Assembly (NCBI RefSeq): GCF_001039355.2
Contig: NW_019775449.1
Span: 1 to 64,000 of the forward strand
DNA length: 64,000 nucleotides
From: Lingula anatina
Taxonomy: Eukaryota > Brachiopoda > Lingulata > Lingulida > Lingulidae
Direction of reading: 5' to 3'
The notes beneath the pieces are model-generated. The model ran no database searches. It was not told where the DNA came from and was given only the letters and a program-made list of their open reading frames with translations. The position numbers were made by a program, and so were the translations under genes. How positions within the stretch are numbered: the first letter of the stretch is position 1; the number at the start of each line of letters is the position of its first letter. This document shows, piece by piece, positions 1 to 11,900 of this stretch.

Positions 1-44
1 ATAATAATTATGAAAATTAAAAAAAATATATTTCAACAACTCAC

Positions 45-1218
45 CCACTCTCTGTAACACATACAGAGCAATGAAACCACTGCTCCAAATGTAAGCATTG
101 GGGTCTTCCCATCTAAGGGTCTAAAATAATACCAAAAAAGATTAACCAAGACATTCAATGCTATTATTCAATATAAAAAAAACTGGTTCTTACAAGATGC
201 ACAAATAATATGTATCTGTTCTACATGCTGTATGATATGATTGTTACAGCAACAATTTACAATATTAGAATAAGCAACATTCTAATATTTACAAAGCCAT
301 GCACTAAATGAAATTCAAATTAATGAAGCAAAAAAAAAATTAATAAATAATAAAAAACTCACCATTCCCCATATATGAAGTGCTAGACATAACACAAAGT
401 ATATGAAAGTGACAATAATGGTGTTCTTGAATTTATTCACCAAGAGACCCACCAGGCCAGCTTGGAAGATGTAAGTGTTGAAGAACAACAGGAAAACAAC
501 TATAACAGCAAACACTATGCAGACATCTTGGATTCTGAAAGAAAAAAGGAATAGAATCAATGTGTAACCATGTAATCCTACATACTAAATGCTACTATCA
601 TAAATTGCAAAGAAAAAATATTTTATCACCAACTGGCCCAGAAACCACTGTACTTTATTTGCTTATGATATACTAGTAGTCTAGTACTAACTTGCTACCT
701 TATTGCATCCCGTTTTGTTACATTGTAAAAAAACATTATTCTGATCTGGATTTTCATGATTAAACAAACAACCACCCAAATAAACAAAATGAATAATACA
801 TTGTTATATCAGTCATGTCTGAAACTGGTATTTTTTAGATTTTTTTTACACCCCAACAGCAAATCCTTTAAAAAAGAAAAAACAAAGGTGTAAAATTGTA
901 ATTTTGCTGTATTACACATATAAGAACATGCCCCCGAGGGTTTCAGTTTGTGTCTTCTTTCCTCCTCAAGGGTTAGAGGTGGGAGCCAAATTATCAATTT
1001 TGTTTTGAAAGGGGTTGGGGATATTCCTTCAATATAGTAATGATAGATTACAAGACTGGAATCAAAAATGGGCTTAAAAATATAAACACTTACACATATA
1101 TAACCAGCAAAATTACATTCTCAAATCTAAGTAAATCCGAAAAAGAGTTGAGAAATAAATCCACAAACAACAGAAAATACTGGAGGTACAGGATTGGACG
1201 GTAACGGCTGACTTGCAT
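45..1218 (-). CDS. TMEM138: TMEM138, transmembrane protein 138 (5' part; continues past left edge)
   Basis: Small multi-pass membrane protein of the ciliary transition zone; in vertebrates it is needed for ciliogenesis and is a Joubert-syndrome gene. Three coding exons are readable on the minus strand: 1094-1218 (ATG at 1218), 363-534 and 45-120. They join in phase (2 then 0), each flanked by AG and by GTAAGT or GTGAGT. Exon 1 encodes a start MQVSRYRPILYLQYF and a hydrophobic segment ending DLFLNSFSDLLRFE. Exon 2 carries IQDVCIVFAVIVVFLLFFNT and FQAGLVGLLVNKFKNTII, which match the vertebrate protein closely, then LHIWGM. Exon 3 reads TLRWEDPNAYIW and ends at LQRV. About 124 residues are present of the usual ~162, so one more coding exon should lie beyond base 1. 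At least three hydrophobic segments are visible. The gene is divergent from TUBGCP2. Confidence 0.9.
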
Positions 1219-2924
1219 CTTCTGTCAAATTAAGGACACATTATCTCGAGTAATTCTGGGAGTCTTCTATGTCCTCTTCTTCTCATCACACGTGTGAAGA
1301 ATTGGAAGTAATGAGGATGGCATACCTACGTTTAAAAATGAATAAACATCTTAATGGGATTTTAATTTTTTCTTTCTCTAAATTAAACCATACATATGCG
1401 TTGCGTATATCTGTATAGATTTAGATCTATTAGTTTAGTCTTCAATTGTGCATTTATGACGATTTTATCAAATTCGATTTCGATCGAATTTTTCGCACTG
1501 TGGCAGATTGGTGTGGTATCTAAAATCGTTACATATGCATATGTGATTTTAGTTTTGTTGACCGTGCAACACTAACAGTAATCTAGGTCCTGTCAAAAGT
1601 AAATGTATATTTATCCTCCATTCACTGTAAGCAGAGCATTTCACATAAATAAATATATTTTACAAAAGACAGATACCAAAGAAATTACAATAATTCTATC
1701 GACTCCTATCTAATGCCTACCAATACATTTTTCTCTCGTATTGTTTGTAAATAAGCGGGCAGGGCGGAAGTAGTACAACCCCTCTCGTGTTATCTCCTGG
1801 AATCACGCACTGGGGACATAAAATTTATGACCTTCTTAGTCCTTCAGACTTTATTGTGCCGTTTAAAATGAGACAGATAGAGTAATGGTTGTCATACTTA
1901 ATCAAAATTGAGAATTTTGTCTTTCTAATTAATGAATAAATAAAGTTGAAAGGTCTAAACATGTAAATCACATGATCAATTAACGAGATTCAAAATGGAG
2001 TAGCCGGCGGGAAGTAGAACTGTAATTCTATATTTTGGTAATGGAATGTCTGTTTGTAGTTTAGTGTATGTGTGTTTGCGCAAAAAATATCTAGAATTAC
2101 TGAAACTGAAAACATAAATTTTGTATAAAACCTCAACCAGCTGTAAGTGAGTGAAGTTTTGCTGATGTGCAACCTGATGTACATGTAGACATGGAGATTG
2201 ACATTTAAACAATTGTGAACAAATTATTTCCAAAAAACTTTAATTGTTAGGTTTAAGTTATTCGGTGTTAAAAAGCATTTTGCCGACCCTAACTTTTATA
2301 CAACCGATATGTACATGTATTTGAATAAATGTAGAGTTAAGCATCTTCACTTCAATCTTCAAATTAAAATATCCCATCCAGTAAAGTATCTTGGCTATCT
2401 GAATTTGTATTTTTTAGTAGACTGAACAGGTTTGGCAGAGAAAATGAGTTGATCCATCAGCTTGGTATCATTCATATAGACAAACATATATATGTCACGC
2501 TCCCGGATATTCCATAAGTCTCCCAGATACAGAACAAATCTCCCAATCTCCTGTATGGGTAACAAAATATCCCGAATAAAAGCAATTTTGAAAGTTTGTA
2601 CCACTGTCAGCTAACGTCCTGTCTTAATAACCAAATCAAAACATCAGAATAGTTGGATGATCATTTGAAAACTTAATAATTCTTTGCTAATTGTTTGGGG
2701 GGGGGGGGGGGAAGAGAGAATGGTTGCTCTCCCATTGCCCCACTCCCCCTCCACCACCACAACCACCTCCACTGAGCACAATGGCAGTGACCACTCCCCC
2801 ACCTCCCTACTGAGCAAAATTTTAGAATCTCCAGATTTTAGATTTCCAGAGGTTGGTATCTCATTATAGATCTAATAACACTTTCAATTTTAGGTAAAGT
2901 GAGGAACACAAACAACATTGAACA
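1219..2924. promoter_or_regulatory. Intergenic region between divergent TMEM138 and TUBGCP2
   Basis: About 1.7 kb separates the two divergent start codons, so promoters for both genes should lie here. Visible candidates are a perfect palindrome with an E-box core (TCACACGTGTGA, 1286-1297) about 70 bases before the TMEM138 ATG, and two ETS-like sites (CGGAAGT at 1765-1771; a weaker GGGAAGT near 2007). A possible acceptor (TTTTAG) near 2893 would allow a non-coding first exon for TUBGCP2. A poly-G run is at about 2697-2711. No convincing protein-coding exon was seen; the open frames at 1976-2233 and 2395-2604 lack family resemblance. The promoter roles are inferred from position and motifs only. 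Confidence 0.35.
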
Positions 2925-5900
2925 ATGAGTGAGTTTAAGGTTCACCACAGTGTCAGTGAGCTAATGTCACTTCTTGGGTAAGGAGGAATTCTAATTGTCT
3001 TATTTCTGAAGTAATTGATAAATTGAAGTTTTGCATAAGGCATTGTGCCTCGAGTTCCTACATTTTTTCAATGCAGTTTTGGAGACGGGTTGGTTTCCAG
3101 CTCTCGCCTTTGCCTGGAAACAGGATATTCATTACGTTTCTTACACATTACACATATCCAAGTGTAGCTATTAATTGATATCTTTATCTTGATACTAGGT
3201 AGAGCTTTTGGGTATTTCATCAGTTAACAGATACAAACCAAACTTTTTTACTTTCAGAGTGAAATCTGGGGAAGTTGGTGCTGAGGTATACACAGATATG
3301 CTCCTGAAGAATATGACTCCATATGTGACAACACAGGTACAATATTCCCCATGTTGCTACTTTATCTGTATATGGGAAAATACCTTTTCTATACTTTGGT
3401 CATAGTTAGTGAATTACCAATATAAATTTAAAAAAAGAAGAATCTTATGGAAAAGGAATTATCCTATGTTATGATGTTGATAACTAAAGTATTAGATCCA
3501 CATATAAATCACATAGTAAAAACTCTGACTTGAATGATGCTGTTCACGTTCACTCTGATCTTATATTCTACAGGTTTCTGCTCATAATGCTAAGAGGAAA
3601 ATTGCAGAGCACACCCAGAGTCCAGAAGAATTCCTGCAGAAATATGATGAACTTAAAGCCAAAAAGTATAAGGAACAGAATTGTTTTTTAGCAGTGATTT
3701 AAAGATGCATATAAAGTCAATTTGACCACCTCAGAAAGATTTATTTGTATTTGTCATGTTCCAAAATTCCATATGTGTAGTGTCTTTGAATGTATTGTTA
3801 ACTTTGTTTTGTTTAAATTTACATAGGTAAATGTGTATTAACAACCTTTTTTCTTCTTTCAGCATAAGAGACCTTGATTCCTTGGTGTTTTTACTGTCCA
3901 AATTATCTGATGATGAAAAGGTATGTGCAGATAGTGTGATTATATAGATATTTTGTCAGAATAAAATTTTACCTGTAAAAAATCAGAATAAAGCAATGTA
4001 AAGTGCATAAATTTCTTATCACACTTATACAAGTAAGCCTTTGGTGAATGTTTCATAGTGGCTGATAGTGCATGCTCATTGGCCAATGAAATTTTTTAGT
4101 AATAATATTGGATCTGCTTTATTACAGACAAAATCTTTTCTTGAGAAAAATGCACTGGACCGAGCTGCTGCCTCAGGAACAACCTTGTCCTCCCACAGTA
4201 ATGTTCTGTCACAGCTTCCTGCTTCTGGCTCCAAAATAACACAAGAGGAGCTGTCCCAGGTAAGCTAAATCTAGAGATTTAAGAGGAGCTGTCCCAGGTA
4301 AGCTAAATCTAGAGATTTGATTGGGAACTGACAAAGCTATCAGTACATGGTGACAGCTGGTAAGTTTCAGACAGAGTCTTCCTTTGATTATTAGATATTA
4401 TTATTATTATGAAGATCACAAGGCAGTGTAAATATGGAGACATATTTGGTATATCATTTGTTTCCTTTCATTTCTGAATATCTGGTGTTTTGAACTTTTC
4501 AGTTGCGAGATAAGTTGTTGAGAGAAGCCAGCAGTACAGCCAGTCATGTAGGTTCAGATGTTTTGAGGAAAGTGATGAGGGACAAGCATGCCACTAGAAA
4601 TGGTAGGTACCAGCTTGCCTTGTAGATTAAAAAAAATTATTTATTTATATTTCTCTCTTTATTTTATTATTATTATTATTTTATTTTATTTTATTTTTTT
4701 ATTTTATTTTATTTTTTTTTTTTTGCATTTCAGAAATAGTAGCTATCAGGTATTTTCAGACTTTGCTTTTAAATCCTTTGATGAAAAACTTCCAGTAGAT
4801 TTGAAGTGAATATTTGTCAAACCATTTTGTTTTAATGTTTTTCCAGTCCAGTTGCCTCCTCAGCCAGACTGGCTTTTCCAGAGGCCACACTTAACCCTGG
4901 ACTTTGTGGTGGGAAGTCAAGGGCAAGGAGATGGTGTATGTACTGTAGTTTATTTATTCATTTTTTTAATGTCATATAATTGAATAATCTTTTCTAATAT
5001 ATGTGCATATTTGCCTGTTATTCCAATGTGGATTTTGTAATCAGGACATAATTTTCAGCACAATGGCATGGGCTTTGTTTATAGATTGGAACAGATTTCT
5101 CTATTGCTTCCTTATTTTTAGACATTGACCTTGTTATGAGTTTGTATAACTTTTTTTCAGAATGTGGTCAGTTTAGGCACTCTCCCAGCAGCTCTACAAG
5201 AGCAAGCTGTCATAGAAGATTTGTTTTTCTGCATGGAGGTTAGTTAAACTTGCTGAAACTTTCTAGCTTGTTTTTATTACCTTTCTTCCCTAGGTTTTGG
5301 AAATGTTATTGTTTGGTGAAGAAAAATACTAAGTAAGGTTATGAATACTGTATACTCGTATTTGCAGGGCATTGAAGGCAAATATATCCATGCTCTTACG
5401 CTGAAAGATAGATATGGGCCAAGGGAGTTTACCATTGACCAGAGTTTAGGTGAGTATACATGGTGTAAAGGAGTCAAGACAAATCTAAAAATGCCCAATA
5501 CTTTCATTCTAAGGCACAGTTTGTTATCTATACAGGGGCTCAAAATTGAATGTCTGTTTCATCACTTGTCTTGTCATTTACCAGATCCGTCCTTGAGAGA
5601 GTTGGTCCGGCGTATTCTGCCAACGTGTTCCAATTACTCCACAGTGATACGATTTGTAGAAGGTAAGGCTTGGCCTCTTTTAAAGCTGATGTAGATTGAT
5701 TACAGACAAAAACTGTTATGTATATTAGACTTATGTAAGCTGGTGTGCTTGATCTCTACTGCTGGTCACTGTAGATCAACATGAATCCCAAAACTGAAGA
5801 AACAAAATTTATGTTTAAAAAAAATTTGACATAGGTGGAAACATCTTGTCTCATAAATAAGATGTCTGATATCTGAAGAAACAATTTGTCTTATAGGCCA

Positions 5901-8900
5901 GTCAATAAACAACTTAGGTTGGAAAAAATTGGTGACAAAGGTTTCTCAACTGATTCCGGTCCGTTGAAGGCCCAATATAACCCAAAAAATTTCCCCCATG
6001 AATCCCCCCATGGCAAAGTCTTTTTTTTGGCCAAAATCCAAAATGGCCGCCATTGAATGGGGTGGGTCACCTTAATGGGCTTATCTTCTTAACCCAGTGT
6101 GACAGAAACATGTTAAAAGTATCTATTCCTACTAAGTAAGATATCAGCAATTATTTGCTACTACTGTCAAGGTCATCAGAGGTCAAGGTCATGACCTACT
6201 TACAAGGTCATTGGATTTTCTTGCTCCAAAAACGCCTTTTTTGACCATATTTTGTTACCCAATGTTGCAAAAACATATTTTAATTATCAATCCCTACTAA
6301 ACAAGGCAACATTTATCATTTGCAACTTTTTTGAGGTCATCACAGTTGAAAGTTTTGGCAAAATTGCAATTTTGAGAGAAAAATCCATCATTTAGGATAA
6401 ATACTCTTAAGTGGGGTGGGTCACCTAGAAACCATATCTTGGGAATCCAATGTCACAGAAACATGTTTTAAGTTTCTACTAAGTTAGGCATTGCCAATCT
6501 ATTGCGACTATTGCCAAGGGCACCTAAGGTCAAGGTCATGACCTAATTACAAGGTCAAGGCGTTTTTGGAGCGAAAAGGTCTTTACTTCGGTTACTCTGT
6601 ACCACACAATCATGTTAATAAAGCAATTACTACTAAATTAGGCATTTTCAATCATTTCAAAATATTTAAAAGGTCATCAGAGGTCAAGCTTATAAGTCAA
6701 TTGCAAGATCAAGGAATTTTTCAGGCGAATGATGTATAATCCCTAGTATCTTAGTGACCCATTACCTCAAAAACAAGGTTAAGGTATCAAACCCCACTAG
6801 ACGAAACATGGCTAATCGTTTGCAACTATTGTTATGGTCACCAGGAGTCACGATATTTACCTTTCTACAAGGTAGACATGAAATGTTACGGGAAATCTGT
6901 TATATCATGATCAACATGCAACACAAGAATTTGTAAATGATATTTATTTCGGGAAAATTATCAACACAGTGACTGATATAGTAAAGGACATTCGTTAAAG
7001 ACAATTATATAAAGGTTAGCTTCATACTACGCAAATACAACTTGCAATACATATTACTAATTATTGCTGTAGACAGTCATGCATTAAAGGTGTTTAAAAT
7101 ACCAAAATTCCTTCCTAGAGTGCCACACCACTGCCGGAAATGAATTACATACTGGGCACACATACCTTACTATGTTTCTATGCGTGGGATACAAGTTAGA
7201 CATTTTCTTCATTACCATTGTCAACATCTTCACTTTCACCACCGTTGTCACACGTTATCCCTTTACACTGGCCACAGGCAGGGGTACAAACTAGACCATT
7301 TTTCCGGCAAGTGCAAGACCTACTGTTACAATTTCCAGCACAGTTACACCTTATCACCTTCAGCAGACTTTGGGGAGCAGCCGCTTGCTCCATTCTCAAT
7401 GGAATGAGCCCTTGAGTCGACATCTTCCAACCCCATTCCTGAGGGATAAGATCTCTCCCACACCAAGCTTGCACCTGATGGTAAGTTCTCATGGAATGAA
7501 ACTTAGCTGCATCAGAAGTAGGGGGCAATTTCTCTGGGGGGACGTAACCTGATGAGACAGCAACCTTCTGTAGAAACTTATGAACACGTGCAGAAGTTAG
7601 ACTGCCATAATTTGGACATCCATATACAAACAGCATGGCTTGCTCCCCTGCTTTAACAACATCATCCAAGTTTGAATTTTCATCCATGAAGACCTCTGAT
7701 ACATCTTTAAAACAATCAAACTTGTTAACTACAAGCCTCTTTCCGATGCTGTGAGGTCTAGAAATGGTGTCACAGCCAGTAAAAGCATGAAGAAACAAAA
7801 GAGACTGTGTAAGGGTTGGGTGAAGCGCTCTTTTCAGAGAAGAAATGCACACAGTTTGCCTGGACATTTTCATGTATAGATTATGGGGTGAATCACCTAC
7901 ATGATGGATAAGAAGTTGAAAGACGTCTGTGTCCTCGGCGACCACAACAGTTGGACTATTTACTACAGAGACACATGCTCTCTTGCAGATCAGGTAGTCT
8001 GCATCCCCATCAGCATGCTCAACACTCATTCCAACTTTAACCAAGTGATCTCCAAGAAGTGAAATAAAACTCTGCTTATTCTCTACATTTGCCAAAAATG
8101 ATTTTTTCTGCATAGTGAGCTTCATACTTGAGGATACAATTACTTTCACACCAATATCAGACCCCGCCCTGCGACTGTGTGCCTCGTCCTTGGTGCTTGG
8201 ACCCAGGTATCCATCAAATATCACTATAGGGGAGCCATAGCTACCACGCAAATGCTGCACATACATGTCACAGATATCACCATAGTTGCTATTCTTGGGC
8301 CATGGGAATTTGTGTAATAAATTTCCCCCATCAATAACAAATTGAATATCATTGAGACAACTAGGCCCAGCAATACTTTGGGGTGCCATCTTGAGGAGAC
8401 TGTGCATAAGTTCTGCTTTGTCACCTGTCCGCATGCGTAAATTGTGATCAAACAAAGCAGGAGGATAAGAACATAACTCAAACTGTAAAAGTTCCACCAA
8501 AGGGACTTCACCTTTACCCATTATGAGTAACCGTTGGTAGAGACACTGTGGGTTCATATGAATTCTTTCGCCCGAGGGGAGCTTTACCTGAGCAACAGAT
8601 GCAAGGGTTTTGACTTGATCTCTGTGGGAAAATTTGTACTCTGCAACTGTTTTATCAGTCATAGTTGATAGCACTCTGTCTCCAACTGATTTTGCATCAT
8701 AAGCATTTACTGAATCATCCCCTACCATTCCACTTGACAGACTAACCAATTTTTCTGAAGATGTACCGAAAGGTCTTCGCTCAACTAACACCTGAAGAAG
8801 TTTGCTTATGTCTGCCATGTCTCGACTGACTCGTGATTTCTCCAAGTCACGATGCCCATCTTCTACAACTGAATGCTGTTCTGAAACACTGAAAATTGCC

Positions 8901-11900
8901 TGACTAACTTCTGCACATATGGGTCGAGATAACAGAAACAAGAGACGGGCACTTTCTGAGAATCCTCTCCCACGTGTCAGACCTCCTGTTGACTTTAAAC
9001 CAGCCATGAGAACTTGTTCAATGTATAAATCCGTGAAAATACCAGACCATGAACCATTTGTCCTGTGGACAGGGAATAGTCCATTCACAAATGCTGTATA
9101 GACATCAGGGTGAGTTTGTTCAAGGGCATGCATCTCAGGGATGAACAAAGAGAGGGATTTAGTGTAATTGTTATGCCCAGCGGCAGCAAGGTATGGGAGC
9201 ATGTCAGTGAGAGCCTTCAAGTAGAGGTGCCAATTTCCTATTCTGACAGACCTGATGAATGTTCTCAAGATTGCAATCATGTCTAAATACTGGATCCATA
9301 ATCTGGCAGTGCGGTAGGGGAACATAGATCTTCGCCAAGTAGTAAAAGCACTTTTGACATTGATCAGCGTGCCATTTGAGACAACAGATTCTAAGCTAAG
9401 TCGCCCAGAACGCACACCATCTACTAAGTTTTGTACTTGGGCCAACGGATGCTCACTAGAAAATGTTCTACCTACAGTAGAATCTTCAGGGTTAGGGAGA
9501 GGAATGTTCAGGGCTAAAGATGTTGCAATGACACTGAGGGCACTCTCTACAAGTAAATGACCTCGCACAGCACGAGACACAGATTTCCCACTCAGCATTT
9601 TATCCACTGAACCCTCAGCATAGACCTGTGAGAGGATAGCTTTCAGACCGGACCCGTCCATGATGGAACCAAGTGCACCAAGATAACTCATTTTAGTGTG
9701 GAAACCACCAAGAATCAACACAATGTGATGTAAGCGGCTAGATGATGGTTGGTCTTTGATTGTCATATAAGCTACCCAATAAAGTTGCTGATCAAATGTA
9801 ACAATAGGCGTTTTTTCATGCCTCTCTGCAATGTCACACAGATACTCCAAAGTAGACCGTACACAGGTAGGGCTAGAAGGCTTCAGGTCAATCATGGGGA
9901 GAAAAAGAGGAGCACTGACACCTATGTTTGTTTTAGGGTGAAGTACTTGCATGAAACCTGACCACAGGGGCCGGGGGCGCTCTATGAAAAGTGACACTTG
10001 CCATAATAAATCAAGGTGCATGTTTTGCTCATCTGGGGTGTAAAAAGGAAGGCTGGGGTATTTTATCTTTGACAGCACACTTTTTGGGTCTCTCTGGAAA
10101 AATACCTTATGTTTGCCTATTTTCTTTATGTCTTCCATATTAACCTTTCGCCGGGGAATTTCTTTCACATTCTCTGGTGAAGGTGTGACAATACCCATTT
10201 GGCCCATCATATGTATGACGTCTTGACCATCAAGGGTTAGAGAATTGTGATCCACGTTGTCGGCCACTAAATGAAGCAATGCATCAGGTGCAACATCTTT
10301 GATATCGACTCCCTGCGTCATGGCAGCATTTTGCTTATACAGATTTGCCTCAGAGTAAGAAGAGCAAAACCCAAAGCTGTTCAAGAGATCGACCAAATCC
10401 CTATGGCCATACTTGTGGTCTAAAGTAACACTGAGCCCAACTTGTAAAGGAGTCAGGAAAGCACGTGGGAACGCTGAGCTCATTATTGCCTGCCCAATAG
10501 CAGCACATCTGATGTCAGCATTTTTGCTTTTGATTATTGACTTCAAAAGAAGATTTAAAGAGGGTGGTAACACTGATAGGTTTTGGGAAACAGAGCTAAT
10601 ATCTTTTTTAGTGGGATATATGTTGTTATGCTTTGGTGTACTTTTTATCTCATTTCTGATATGAGCTGCTACCATTTTAACCTGGTTTTCAATACCATCA
10701 TTTGTATTTTGATGGGCATCCTGGACAAGCTTTTCCAAATTAGCTTTCAATGTTACAATAAGTGGCTGTTGCTTTACAGAAGTGATGGTAACTCTGTCCC
10801 CATAGTAAGCATAAAGTTGTCTTTGAAGAGATTTTTTTGAGTAACCGTCATCACAATTTGAATCATTTTGCATGATCTCATACAGATCATCAAGAGTGAC
10901 CGTCTCATCGTCATTGTTTTCCAAATATTCTACAACTTTCAGAAATAAGGATTGTTTATTGACATCAATCTGACCAGCACTTCGACCATGTTTGTTTACT
11001 GAGGTCAGACTACCCAAAGCCAAATTTCTGGGGGATAAAAAACACTTGTAACATTTCCTGTGATAAATGGCCTCTTCGGCTGGCAGGTCGTTAACACAGG
11101 ACAGCCTCCGTGACACAGCCGCTGCCCATTCATCGTCACCGTCCTTCTGTCTGTCAGCGCACCTTTTGGCTACTGTATCTTTTACACTTAGGAGCATAAC
11201 ACGGCTGTAGTCATATTGGGGGTTATTGGGAAATCTTTTACTCTTTTCTTGGTCAACCAGATTGCCACAAATGAAGCAGTCAGTCATAAAGGAAAATGGG
11301 TTGGTTTCTGATCGCATTTTTTTAAGTGGAACAGAAGTGTCTTTCTGGCTGTGTTCAGATGATTTCCTTTTATCTGTAAACCTTTTTCTGCAACTTTCAT
11401 GCACATGCTTGTGTTCATTTTCAGAAAATTCATATACTGGCAGTGGATCATTCGGGTGATGTTCATTGTGTTCGTGAATATACTTGTTTATTGTTTCAAT
11501 GCCTTTTTTACCTAACTTGTGGTATGTTTCTTGAGTAAGTTCTTTACTACACAATATGCACACGGAGTTAGGGGAAGCCATGGTCAATTTGTGGTTCAGG
11601 TGATCTGGTTTGAAACAGCCTTAGCTGCTTCAGCTTTAAAGACAAAAATTATATGTATTTAATAAATTAGTTTTACATATTTATGTACATTCATTACTAT
11701 TAAAACTCTTTACGAACCCTGTTCATGCTGTTATAATGTACTTCTTTTGTTTCGAATATATTTACAATACATTAAATTATTTTCCTGGTCCAGTTACTAA
11801 ATAAGATATTTAAATGGGATTTTAAATGGCTTATCCTGAAATTACCTTTTGAAATTTAAAAGGAGTGTCACTCCATTCTTCAAAAATGGTGGCAAGTCAA

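Noticed and set aside
2395-2604. Minus-strand open frame upstream of TUBGCP2
   Set aside because: No family resemblance and no splice partner; a chance frame in AT-rich DNA.
11582-11587. Start of the Academ-like gene two codons earlier (TTG at 11587)
   Set aside because: TTG is not a normal eukaryotic start; the first ATG is at 11581.
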